A stretch of 64,000 bases of DNA, from positions 558,001-622,000 of the forward strand of contig NC_008347.1 in NCBI RefSeq assembly GCF_000014745.1, given 5' to 3'. Below the pieces are notes generated by a model, which had not been told where the DNA came from, ran no database searches, and saw nothing but the letters and a program-made list of their open reading frames with translations. Below are positions 50,941-58,874 of this stretch, piece after piece (the first letter of the stretch is position 1; each line of letters starts with the position of its first letter). The position numbers and the translations under genes were made by a program. Origin of the DNA: Maricaulis maris MCS10. Lineage in GTDB: Bacteria > Pseudomonadota > Alphaproteobacteria > Caulobacterales > Maricaulaceae.

Positions 50941-52259
50941 ATGCGGCGCTCGAGGCCCGGATAGGCACCGAGCAGGGCTCCGGCCCGCGCCAGATAGAAC
51001 ACAATGAAGGCGGCCCAGACCCCGTGATTGCCGTAGAGCGGGGCCAGCACGGCATCGGCGGCCAGATAGATGGCCACGGCGACCAGTCCGGCATTGCGCA
51101 GCACCCGGCCGCTGGTTGTTCCGATGAAAACCCCATCCATCAGCCAGGCCGGAGCGCCCAGCAGCGGCACCGCGGCGCACCAGGGCAGGAAGGTGATGGC
51201 CGCTGCCCGTGCTTCGGGATCCTCGATAAGGGCGGTCAGGGCGGCATCGCCCAACCACCAGGTCGCGAGGGCGAACACCGCGCCGGACAGGATCATCGGT
51301 TCGGCGGTCAGCTGCACACAGCGGCGCAGATCACGCACCGAGCGGCGCCCGAAAGCGCGCCCGGCTTCGGTCTCGGCGATGAAGGCGAAGGCGTCGAGCA
51401 CGAAGGCCCAAACCGAGATCACCTGCAGCAGGACGTGGTTTCCGGCCAGGGCGGCGGTGCCCTGGCGGGCGCCGGCATTGGCGAACCAGGTAAAGCCGAT
51501 CACCAGCGTCCAGGTGCGGATCATCAGGTTCACATTGACCTGGAATAATTCGCGGATCGCCGCACCGTCGAGCAGGCGGGCCCGGTCGAGCACGCCGTGT
51601 GCCCAGCCTTTCTGGTGTTTCAGCGTGATCAGAAGGAAGCCGCCTCCGACCAGCAGGGCCAGCCATTCGGCGATTGCCGTCGCCGCGCCGACACCGCCGG
51701 GGCCGAAGCCCAGCCCCAGCACGAACCACAGATCGAGTCCGATATTGACCAGGCTGAAGGCGACGTAGATGGCCAGAGTTGCCGCATTGCGGCCCAGCCC
51801 GATCAGCCAGCCGGACAGGGCAAAGCCGGCAAGGGCTGCCGGCGCGCCCCAGGCGCGGGCGAGCAGATAGTCCGCCCCCTTGCTCTCGACGCGCAACTCG
51901 CCCTGCAGGATGGCGAAGCCGGCCAGGGCAATCAGGTCACGCAGCAGGAAGACCAGCAGGCCAAGGGCGGCGGCGATGGCCAGGGCTCGCAGCAGGATGC
52001 GCTGGGTCTCGGCCCGGTCACCGGCGCCGTCGGCCTGGGCTGTCAGCCCGGTTGTGCCCATGCGCAGGAAGTAGAAGCTCCAGTAGAAGACCGAGAACAG
52101 GGCGCTGCCGAGGGCAACCCCGCCCAGGTCTGCCTTGTCGCCGGACAGGCCGAGCACAAAGGTGTCGGCCACACCGGCGAGCGGGACGGCGGCATTGGCG
52201 AAGACGAGGGGCCAGGCGCGTTTGAGAACATCGAGCCGGGTCAGGGGCGAAGCAGACAT
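50892..52259 (-). CDS. MATE-family efflux transporter (DinF-like)
   Basis: The 455-residue protein has twelve predicted membrane helices and MATE-family motifs, for example PLAGVADTFVLGLSG in helix 1 and FVLDAFAFIAETEAGRAFG in helix 7. It exports cationic drugs or metabolites with sodium or proton coupling. I choose the ATG at 52259, preceded by GCGAGG, over an upstream GTG at 52268. The C-terminus overlaps pyrD convergently by 49 bases. Confidence 0.93.
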   Translation of the reverse strand: MSASPLTRLDVLKRAWPLVFANAAVPLAGVADTFVLGLSGDKADLGGVALGSALFSVFYWSFYFLRMGTTGLTAQADGAGDRAETQRILLRALAIAAALGLLVFLLRDLIALAGFAILQGELRVESKGADYLLARAWGAPAALAGFALSGWLIGLGRNAATLAIYVAFSLVNIGLDLWFVLGLGFGPGGVGAATAIAEWLALLVGGGFLLITLKHQKGWAHGVLDRARLLDGAAIRELFQVNVNLMIRTWTLVIGFTWFANAGARQGTAALAGNHVLLQVISVWAFVLDAFAFIAETEAGRAFGRRSVRDLRRCVQLTAEPMILSGAVFALATWWLGDAALTALIEDPEARAAAITFLPWCAAVPLLGAPAWLMDGVFIGTTSGRVLRNAGLVAVAIYLAADAVLAPLYGNHGVWAAFIVFYLARAGALLGAYPGLERRIHSAPTASATDANPST

Positions 52260-52306
52260 GCCTCGCACCTAGCCCGGCCCGATGAGGCAGGCAATAGACG
52301 TCGCGG

Positions 52307-52648
52307 TCAGGGCTGTTCGGCGGGCGCCGTTTCAGCCGCAGCGAGGACCGTAGCGCGTCGGTCAGCGAGTTGGGACATGGCGCGTTCGGTGGTGTCGCGG
52401 ATGCAGGACCGCATGGTCACCGGGCGCAACAGGTCCCCCAGCAGGGCTTCACGGCAGACATCGCGGGCAGCCTGTTCGATCCGGACACGCAGGGTGTCCA
52501 GTCCGGCCGGGTCAATAAGATCGGTAGGGTCGAAGGCGATCTCGATTTGCGATGCCGGTTTGGTCTGCGCCTGGCTGGGCGGGGCAAGGACGAGAAGGGC
52601 GGTGCCGAGCACCAGGATTGCGAGGGCGTTCAAGAGGAAACGATTCAA
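52307..52648 (-). CDS. UrcA family protein (copy 1)
   Basis: The 113-residue exported protein has the UrcA pattern: signal peptide (LNALAILVLGTALLVLAPPSQA), then IEQAARDVCREALL and MRSCIRDTTERAM with two Cys that probably form a disulfide. The start appears to be TTG at 52648, 5 bases after GGAGAG; the longer frame to 52765 adds a non-secretory segment. UrcA proteins occur mainly in alphaproteobacteria and are of unknown function. Confidence 0.8.
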   Translation of the reverse strand: MNRFLLNALAILVLGTALLVLAPPSQAQTKPASQIEIAFDPTDLIDPAGLDTLRVRIEQAARDVCREALLGDLLRPVTMRSCIRDTTERAMSQLADRRATVLAAAETAPAEQP

Positions 52649-52779
52649 GGGGCTCTCCAGAGTTGGGCCATTATCATGCGTTTGTGCATGATCAGGTTCT
52701 TCAACTTGGGAAGGCTTGGAGTGGAATCCAGTGGTAAGTGAATGATGCTTTTTTCTAGCTACCATTCAAAAATGAATGG

Positions 52780-53157
52780 TCAGCGCCTGTCGGTCGCGCA
52801 AACTCCGTCCCGACAGTTTCGGCGAGGCCGATACGGGGCCAGCCACAGATAGATCCGGTTAAGCGGAATACGGATCGGAGCCGGCCGGGTCAGGGCTGCC
52901 AGCCAGCGCCAGTGTCGGCCGGGCATGCGTTCCCAGATGGCAATGAAGGCAAGCCATCCATCGACGATTGCTCCGTCGGGCAGGCGGACATGCAGGCTGG
53001 CCAGGGCCGAGTCCCGGTCGATGTCGTCCGGGATCTCGCCATTACAGTCATGCAGCTGGATGAGCGCAGGCGCGGCTTGGGCGTAGTGCGCCATTTCGTG
53101 GACGCAGATCGGGCAGAGCCCGTCGAAATAGGCCGTGACAGCATTGTCGTGGGTCAT
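52780..53157 (-). CDS. DCC-family thiol-disulfide oxidoreductase-like protein (DUF393)
   Basis: The 125-residue protein carries the family motif YFDGLCPICVHEM (DxxCxxC) near the N-terminus and WLAFIAIWERMPG and the C-terminal RIYLWLAPYRPR typical of DUF393. It is thioredoxin-like and probably cytoplasmic, of unknown substrate. It lies between two UrcA genes on the same strand. Confidence 0.9.
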   Translation of the reverse strand: MTHDNAVTAYFDGLCPICVHEMAHYAQAAPALIQLHDCNGEIPDDIDRDSALASLHVRLPDGAIVDGWLAFIAIWERMPGRHWRWLAALTRPAPIRIPLNRIYLWLAPYRPRRNCRDGVCATDRR

Positions 53158-53259
53158 GGCCTTAAATTGATGTGCCTGCGGCCGCGGGACAATCGGTCAT
53201 AGCGCCGCAGGTGGTCGTTCCAGCCCCTGAACGACCAGTGCAGGCAGCATGAGGGCCCT

Positions 53260-53577
53260 TCAGGGGGCCGTGATGACGACAGCGACGGAGCGGCTGTTGG
53301 CCTGGGCATACTGGCGGTCAAGCTGACCCATGGCATCGGCGAAGGCTTCATTGAAACAGGCCCGGCGAACACGCTGGGCATCGAGACCGCGCAGGCCATG
53401 GGGACGGCAGACCCGGTTGGTGGCCCGGCGGATGCGGGCTTCGATCGACTCCCAGCCAGCATCATTTTGCAATTCGCCGGTGCGGACGTGGACGACCTCG
53501 GTCGGCGCATCGGCATCGGTGGCGGGTGGGGTGAGTGTGAGGCTCGCGGCCAGCGCGGCGAGTACGGAAATGGACAT
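53260..53577 (-). CDS. UrcA family protein (copy 2)
   Basis: The 105-residue exported protein has a signal peptide (MSISVLAALAASLTL), IRRATNRVCRPHGL and VRRACFNEAFADAM, the two-Cys UrcA pattern. GAGGAGA lies 8 bases before the ATG at 53577. It resembles the other UrcA gene only in the family motifs. The 215 bases upstream (53578-53792) show no gene. Confidence 0.85.
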   Translation of the reverse strand: MSISVLAALAASLTLTPPATDADAPTEVVHVRTGELQNDAGWESIEARIRRATNRVCRPHGLRGLDAQRVRRACFNEAFADAMGQLDRQYAQANSRSVAVVITAP

Positions 53578-53792
53578 GGGGCAGTCTCCTCTGGCGTGGC
53601 CGGTCACCCCTCTGTGACCCGTCACCACAAGCCAAAGACTGCCCGCCGCCGGCTCTCCGAGAGCTGACCGGCGATGTAAACCTTTGAGAGAAATCGGTCA
53701 GAAACTGTCGCGCTTGTAAGGCCGGGGTAAGTGCGAGTCAGGCTTGCGCGCCGAAAGGCGGTATTTGCGGGACGAAAGACCAGGCAGTGCCC

Positions 53793-54218
53793 TCACGCCG
53801 TTCCGGCATCGCCCTTGTCCGGGGTGATCAGGAAATGTCCGTGCAACGTTGCAACGGGGGCATCGATCCGGTTCTGCCAGGCCTCGACGCGGACATTCGC
53901 CACCCGCCGGCCCGACCGAGCGACGACGGCGCGGGCATAGACATCCTGGGCGCGTGCCGGCCGCAGATAGTCGATGGCGACATCGATCGGCTTGGGCAGT
54001 CTTTGCAGCGGCTGGCTGGCGAGCAGCGAGGCCGAGGCGACAATCTCGAGGAAGGCACCGACCGCGCCGCCGTGCAGCGCCGGGATCAGCGGATTGCCGA
54101 CAAGATGGTCGGCGAAAGGCAGCACGCCGGTCAGCTCATTGCCCTTGCGTTCCAGACGGACTCCGAAGCGGGCGACATAGGGGGCCGACATCAAGGTGTC
54201 GATCAGGGCCTGGCTCAT
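53793..54218 (-). CDS. PaaI-type hotdog thioesterase (second of pair)
   Basis: The 141-residue protein has the hotdog fold pattern of PaaI-like acyl-CoA thioesterases, with NPLIPALHGGAVGAFLE carrying the HGG motif. It probably hydrolyses small or aromatic acyl-CoA esters. It overlaps the upstream paralogue by 4 bases, so the products may assemble together. Confidence 0.9.
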   Translation of the reverse strand: MSQALIDTLMSAPYVARFGVRLERKGNELTGVLPFADHLVGNPLIPALHGGAVGAFLEIVASASLLASQPLQRLPKPIDVAIDYLRPARAQDVYARAVVARSGRRVANVRVEAWQNRIDAPVATLHGHFLITPDKGDAGTA

Positions 54219-54703
54219 GACATGCGCCCTTCGGTATAGAGGCGCCTGGCCTTTTCCTGGGCGGCCTTTGAGGCCTTGGTGATCATGAAGGCGGCCTGGG
54301 CAATTGCGACCGGGTCATCAATGTCACCATCATGGGCGGTGGCGCGCACGAAGGCGACCAGCCCGTGCGATTTCAGACAACTGGCCTCGGCCGTCACGTC
54401 CAGGCCGGGCTTGGCCGGGCGCAGGCAATCGATCCGCAAGTCCAGCGTGGCCGGCGTGTCGTGGGCGCCAAAGCCTGCGAAGGCGGCCATGCCGCAGGCA
54501 TGGTCGAGCAGCGCCGTCACGACACCGCCATGCAGTGTGCCTGCGTCCGGATCGCCGATCAGGCTCTCGTCATAGCGCGCGCCCATGACCGCGTGGCCAG
54601 GCGTCAGCGAAATCAGCGACAGGCCCAGCGCAACAGCGTGCGGCGAGCCGTCCACAATCAGCGGAGCAATGGAATCAAGGCGGGACTGGATGTCGTCGGT
54701 CAT
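54215..54703 (-). CDS. PaaI-type hotdog thioesterase (first of pair)
   Basis: The 162-residue protein has the motif AGTLHGGVVTALLDHACGMAAF and the strand TLDLRIDCLRPAKPG of PaaI-like thioesterases. The tail (about 140-162) is a short charged helix. The ATGA overlap with the next gene suggests a hetero-oligomer or shared pathway, perhaps aromatic or fatty acyl-CoA turnover. Confidence 0.9.
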   Translation of the reverse strand: MTDDIQSRLDSIAPLIVDGSPHAVALGLSLISLTPGHAVMGARYDESLIGDPDAGTLHGGVVTALLDHACGMAAFAGFGAHDTPATLDLRIDCLRPAKPGLDVTAEASCLKSHGLVAFVRATAHDGDIDDPVAIAQAAFMITKASKAAQEKARRLYTEGRMS

Positions 54704-54764
54704 GGTGTTCCCGGTCAGGCTGTCCAGCCTTGATAGGGCAGGTAGGCCGCTGCAGGAAGCGCGG

Positions 54765-55598
54765 TCAGCGGCGACCCATTCGCTTGGCGACCACTTGTTC
54801 CAGTCCGGTGACGACCGGTTCGCGCAGCGAATGGCCCTCTTCTGCCATGCGCAGAAGTTGAGCCAGGGCGGCGCGGTGCATCTCGACCACTTCGGCTTCG
54901 GCGGCCGAGTATTCGGTCACCGCGGTGATGAAGCGTTGCAGCGATCGTCCCACCCGGATCGCCAGGCTGTCGCCTGTGAGCTGGGTTTCGTGGGCGAGGG
55001 CGACGGCGGCGGCCCGGGCCGCGGACATCGGTGTGGTCAGGCCATCGGCGACATCAGCCATGCGCTTGTGGGCCGGCCCTTCGGCCCGGCGTGCACGGCG
55101 GCGTCTGTCAGGCCCGTTGAAGCGTGAGGCGCTGATGAAGTCGCGGGGCTGATCGTCCAGTGACCGCAAGCGGTTCTGCAAGGTCACCGGCGCAATCGGC
55201 GTGATCAGGAATTCGGAGACACCGACATCGCGCGCATTCTCGATCTCGCGGCGCGAGCGGGGTTGCGAAATCAGGACGATGGGCGTGTCGCGAAACGGCG
55301 CGCCCTCGCTTTCCCGGATTGTCCGGACCAGTTTCAGTCGGTCTTCTTCCGCGCTGGTATCCGCGTGCCAGTCGGCGATGATGACACTGGGTGTCCGTTC
55401 AGCGATCTGAGTAAGCGCCGTGTCGCCACGACTGGCGACCGTCACTTGATTGGCACCGGCATCGCGCAACAGCCCGAGCAGCATGTTGCGCAGGAAACTG
55501 TTGGATTCGAGTAGCATCGGCGCATTGCCACAGCCGTCCAGTTCCCGGGATCGGATGCGGTTCGCCGTCATGGACAGGGTGTGTGCGCTCGCGGTCAT
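54765..55598 (-). CDS. Receiver-domain protein with degenerate active site
   Basis: The 277-residue protein has an N-terminal CheY-like domain (about 27-145). The phospho-acceptor position is Asp76 in VIIADWHAD. Of the usual acidic pair only Glu31 is present, and the conserved Lys of the KP motif is replaced by Thr in LITPIAP. The C-terminal half (about 150-277) is helical, rich in Arg and Ala, and of no known family. It may be a phosphorylation-independent or weakly regulated output protein. A second ATG 27 bases downstream could also be the start. Confidence 0.82.
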   Translation of the reverse strand: MTASAHTLSMTANRIRSRELDGCGNAPMLLESNSFLRNMLLGLLRDAGANQVTVASRGDTALTQIAERTPSVIIADWHADTSAEEDRLKLVRTIRESEGAPFRDTPIVLISQPRSRREIENARDVGVSEFLITPIAPVTLQNRLRSLDDQPRDFISASRFNGPDRRRRARRAEGPAHKRMADVADGLTTPMSAARAAAVALAHETQLTGDSLAIRVGRSLQRFITAVTEYSAAEAEVVEMHRAALAQLLRMAEEGHSLREPVVTGLEQVVAKRMGRR

Positions 55599-55672
55599 GC
55601 GGCAGCTCTACCAAGCCTTCCTTGCCATCCGGCAAAGGAAGGTGGTTAACAAAGTCCGACCGGGTGTTGTGG

Positions 55673-55993
55673 TCAGCGGCGGCGCAGGGCGCCCAGAACG
55701 CGGAACACGATCCAGATCGGGATGACCAGGACTGCACCGAGCAGGAAGTACTCGATCGCCCAGCCAACCGAATGGGTCAGGAAGTCGATGAAACGACCCC
55801 AGGATTCGGCAATCGTGCCGAAAAAATCGACCCAGAGGCGTCGCGGATTGACGTGAAACGCCGCCAGGATGAAGCCGGCGATGACGCAGAGCACCACGAC
55901 CCGGATGATGTCGGTCGAACCGACCCGGATCAGCCGCTGGACAAAAGTCCGGTCATCGGCCGGTTGCCCGCTTGTTGTGTCACGATCTGTCAT
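55673..55993 (-). CDS. Small membrane protein (DUF6460-like)
   Basis: The 106-residue protein has two membrane helices (about 28-48 and 78-98) and the pattern FVQRLIRVGSTDIIRVVVLC and WAIEYFLLGAVLVIPIW shared by a conserved alphaproteobacterial family. The function is unknown. It lies 60 bases upstream of nothing else on its strand except the receiver-domain gene and 60 bases downstream of mscS. Confidence 0.82.
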   Translation of the reverse strand: MTDRDTTSGQPADDRTFVQRLIRVGSTDIIRVVVLCVIAGFILAAFHVNPRRLWVDFFGTIAESWGRFIDFLTHSVGWAIEYFLLGAVLVIPIWIVFRVLGALRRR

Positions 55994-56053
55994 GGCGTCA
56001 GCTTACCCCAAATTGCGGCGCAATCGGGGCCGAAGCCCCGATTGCCATCCGGC

Positions 56054-56884
56054 TCAGGCCTTGCGGGCGATATTGACCCGGTGCGGGTAGGGAATGGAGA
56101 TGCCATTGGCATCGAAGGCTTCCTTGACGTTCTTCATCGCGTCGAAGTGAACGCCCCAATAGTCACCGGAATTGCACCAGGCGCGGGTCACGATATCCAC
56201 CGAGGATTCGCCGTGCGCGGAGACTGCGGTGAAAATGGCCGGCTCGCTGTGAACCCGCTCGTCGGCGCCGATCGTGTCCTGGATCACCTGCATCGCCTTG
56301 CCGATATCGTCGCTGTAATCGATCGAGAAGGTCAGGTCGACGCGACGGGTCGGATTGGCGGAATAGTTGGTGATCGTGTCACCCCAGGATTTGGAATTGG
56401 GAATGATGATCTTCTTGTTGTCGCCGGTCGCCAGCACGGTGGTGAAGAGGGTGATCTCCTTGACCACGCCGGCCGTTCCGGCCACTTCCACGAACTCGCC
56501 AAGGCGGTAGGGGCGGAACAGGATCAGCATCACGCCTGCGGCCAGGTTGGACAGCGTGCCCTGCAGGGCCAGGCCGATCGCCAGCGAGGCGGCACCGAGT
56601 GTGGCGACAAAGCTGGTCGTGGGAATGCCGAAAGTGCCCATCATCGCGATCACGACCATCGCCATGATGCCGTAATAGGCCAGCGAGCCGAAGAAGCCGC
56701 CGAGCGTGTCGTCCATCGTTGCGCTCTTGTGCACGGCAGTGCGGATGGCCTTGCGCACAGAGCCGGCGATGAAGAGGCCGATGATGAGAATAATGGCGGC
56801 AAGCACGACATTCGTACTGGCGGCGATTCCCATCTCGACCATTGTGGCGAGCGTTTCAGGATTCATGAGGTCTTCGGGATTCAT
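56054..56884 (-). CDS. Small-conductance mechanosensitive channel (MscS family)
   Basis: The 276-residue protein opens when membrane tension rises and releases solutes in hypo-osmotic shock. Three N-terminal helices end in the pore helix with GAASLAIGLALQGTLSNLAAG, followed by the beta domain (FRPYRLGEFVEV, KKIIIPNSKSWGDTITNYS) and the C-terminal alpha/beta domain. AAAGGGGAA precedes the ATG. The length equals that of E. coli MscS. Confidence 0.96.
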   Translation of the reverse strand: MNPEDLMNPETLATMVEMGIAASTNVVLAAIILIIGLFIAGSVRKAIRTAVHKSATMDDTLGGFFGSLAYYGIMAMVVIAMMGTFGIPTTSFVATLGAASLAIGLALQGTLSNLAAGVMLILFRPYRLGEFVEVAGTAGVVKEITLFTTVLATGDNKKIIIPNSKSWGDTITNYSANPTRRVDLTFSIDYSDDIGKAMQVIQDTIGADERVHSEPAIFTAVSAHGESSVDIVTRAWCNSGDYWGVHFDAMKNVKEAFDANGISIPYPHRVNIARKA

Positions 56885-56959
56885 GGCGTTCCCCTTTCAG
56901 GCGTTTGGTTCTGAACCGCTCCCTAACCCCTTCTGCGTGTCAAGGGAAGGCGCTTTCGG

Positions 56960-57694
56960 TCAGTCTTCGTGCGCGACGGTATCATTGGGTTGGGCCGCCC
57001 GAACGATATCGATCTTCTGCCAGATCTTGGCCGACATGTTCGAGGTCAGGGATTCGATGTCATTGACGGCAGCAATCACTACCGGATCGCGGGAGCTTTG
57101 CGCGTACAGCGCGGCGACCTTGCCAGCCAGGCTGAGGGTTTCGGCGCAATAGTCCAGATACCGGCCCAGTTCGAACTCGGTCATCGACCGGACCGGCGAG
57201 GCGTTTGTACTCGGCCCCAATCGCAGCAGGGCGGTCGGGTCCTTGGTCAGCTGGTGCATGTCGATGACGTGCGCGATCGAACGCAATTCATGCAGGTCAT
57301 CGAGGGCGAGCGATCGCTTGAGCCTTTCCTCGACCCGGGTCAGCGTGAAGATCGCGACAGCCGTCAGGATGACGATGTTGAGCCCCGCTTCGACACCCTC
57401 AAAAACGGTAAAGACATCGGCTGTGGCACTCGTCGCCTGGGCCCAGTTGAAGACGCGTTCGCCGACATAGATCAGGCCGAGCAATGCCAGGCCGACCGCG
57501 AGAAAAATACCGCTGCGCAAGAGCAGATAGGGCCGGGAGAGCCGCTGGCTGCGGCGACGGTCGCGCTTGGCCAGACCCGTCAGCTCGTCGATGACATTGT
57601 TCAGGCTGGCGGCTGGAAAGCGGTCACGGGCCCGCTGGGCCAGACGTTCCAGCGTGGCAACGATATGATCGGAACTGAGTTGACTGAACGGCAC
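56960..57694 (-). CDS. Hypothetical membrane protein (244 aa)
   Basis: The protein has two membrane helices (about 59-79 and 100-120) flanked by charged helical regions. No known family is recognised. The start is GTG at 57694, with a strong GGGGGAAG nearby; no better ATG exists. It lies in a run of minus-strand genes between mscS and the DUF4003-like gene and may be co-transcribed with either. Confidence 0.82.
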   Translation of the reverse strand: MPFSQLSSDHIVATLERLAQRARDRFPAASLNNVIDELTGLAKRDRRRSQRLSRPYLLLRSGIFLAVGLALLGLIYVGERVFNWAQATSATADVFTVFEGVEAGLNIVILTAVAIFTLTRVEERLKRSLALDDLHELRSIAHVIDMHQLTKDPTALLRLGPSTNASPVRSMTEFELGRYLDYCAETLSLAGKVAALYAQSSRDPVVIAAVNDIESLTSNMSAKIWQKIDIVRAAQPNDTVAHED

Positions 57695-57771
57695 GCGCTT
57701 CCCCCACTGGCACCCGGCCCATACGGGCCAATGCCGGTTTTAACGCGCCCGGCGCGGGTCGTCACGCCCGC

Positions 57772-58719
57772 TCAGGATGCGGCCGCTATGGCGGCTGTGG
57801 ACCCGGCAGCGACCGCGATGATGGCGGCCTGGGCTGCCAGGATGGCGGCAAGGTCGCGCGCCGCGGCGTGGGGCTCGGTCGAGCCGGTCTGCGCCTGGGT
57901 CAGGCGCATGGCCAGCCGCGCCGAAACCTGCCCGGACGGGCGCGGACGTAGCGCGCGCACGGCTTCGAAGCTGGAGACCAGCATGTCTGCGGTTTCGCGG
58001 CCGCGGCCGCGAGAGGCGAGCACGGCCAGGCCGGTCTTGCCGACACCGGAACGCAGAACAGGACGTCCGCGCACTGCCGTGTTCAGACTGGTCCAGGCTG
58101 CGGCGAGTTCGCCGCCATTGATCGGTCCGAGGCAGATTTCCTGGGCGGCGCGTTCAACATGGTGGCCGGGTATGCCGGCTGATCGCAGCGCCAAGCGGGA
58201 CTGGTCCAGCTTGCGTCGGGCGTCTTCCGGGGTCTCACCGGTTGCCGCGAACGTGGCGGCCAGCACGTCCTCGCGGGCCGGCACCCGGTTCCACCAGGGC
58301 AGGGTTATCTCGTCGAGAATGTCGAAAAAATTGTCGACCTGCGAGGTATCGCCACCGGCGACCACCAGGGCCAGGGCGGCGCAGGATCCGCCATGGCTGA
58401 GCGTGCGGGACCCGCGTTCCTGGCGCCGGGTGTTGAGCGCGTTCCGAACGGTGAAGAAATTCCCGGCCGTTCGGTCGGACGCGGCCAGTGCGGCGGAAAA
58501 GACCAGGCGCATGGCCCGGCCGGGTGAGCGCCAGGTGCCAAGGCCTTCATTCATGCGGTCACGGATGTGCAGGCTGCGATCGACCAGCTGCTCCGGGGAT
58601 TCCTCGCCGGAAATGCAGGCGAGGGCGGAAAAACGGCCATACAGTCGCTCACCCTTGCTGGCGCGTTCACTGAACGCGGCATCAAGCCGTTGAAACCGTT
58701 CAATGACGGCGTTGACCAT
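57772..58719 (-). CDS. Hypothetical protein, weakly DUF4003-like (315 aa)
   Basis: The 315-residue protein is helical and ends in an Ala/Ile-rich hydrophobic segment (about 285-313) that could be a membrane anchor. RFSALACISGEESPEQLVDR and GSCAALALVVAGGD, with periodic short helices, recall DUF4003 proteins of Firmicutes, but the match is from memory and weak. GAGGG precedes the ATG. No catalytic motif is seen. Confidence 0.8.
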   Translation of the reverse strand: MVNAVIERFQRLDAAFSERASKGERLYGRFSALACISGEESPEQLVDRSLHIRDRMNEGLGTWRSPGRAMRLVFSAALAASDRTAGNFFTVRNALNTRRQERGSRTLSHGGSCAALALVVAGGDTSQVDNFFDILDEITLPWWNRVPAREDVLAATFAATGETPEDARRKLDQSRLALRSAGIPGHHVERAAQEICLGPINGGELAAAWTSLNTAVRGRPVLRSGVGKTGLAVLASRGRGRETADMLVSSFEAVRALRPRPSGQVSARLAMRLTQAQTGSTEPHAAARDLAAILAAQAAIIAVAAGSTAAIAAAS

Positions 58720-58874
58720 GGCTCATTTTCCCTCGCTAATACCAAACTCGGCCATCAGCATGGCGAAATCGGGGCAGAACAGGCAGGGGGACGCTTTGGG
58801 TGGTCATCCCCCCTTGCGCAGGCATCCCCCCTACAAGGAATGTGCGCACTGATCCGGTGCGCCGGAAGCAAGAC

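Noticed and set aside
56969-58693. 574-codon plus-strand open frame opposite two minus-strand genes
   Set aside because: The minus-strand frames have proper starts with ribosome binding sites and natural composition; the plus-strand frame crosses a gene boundary without a domain.
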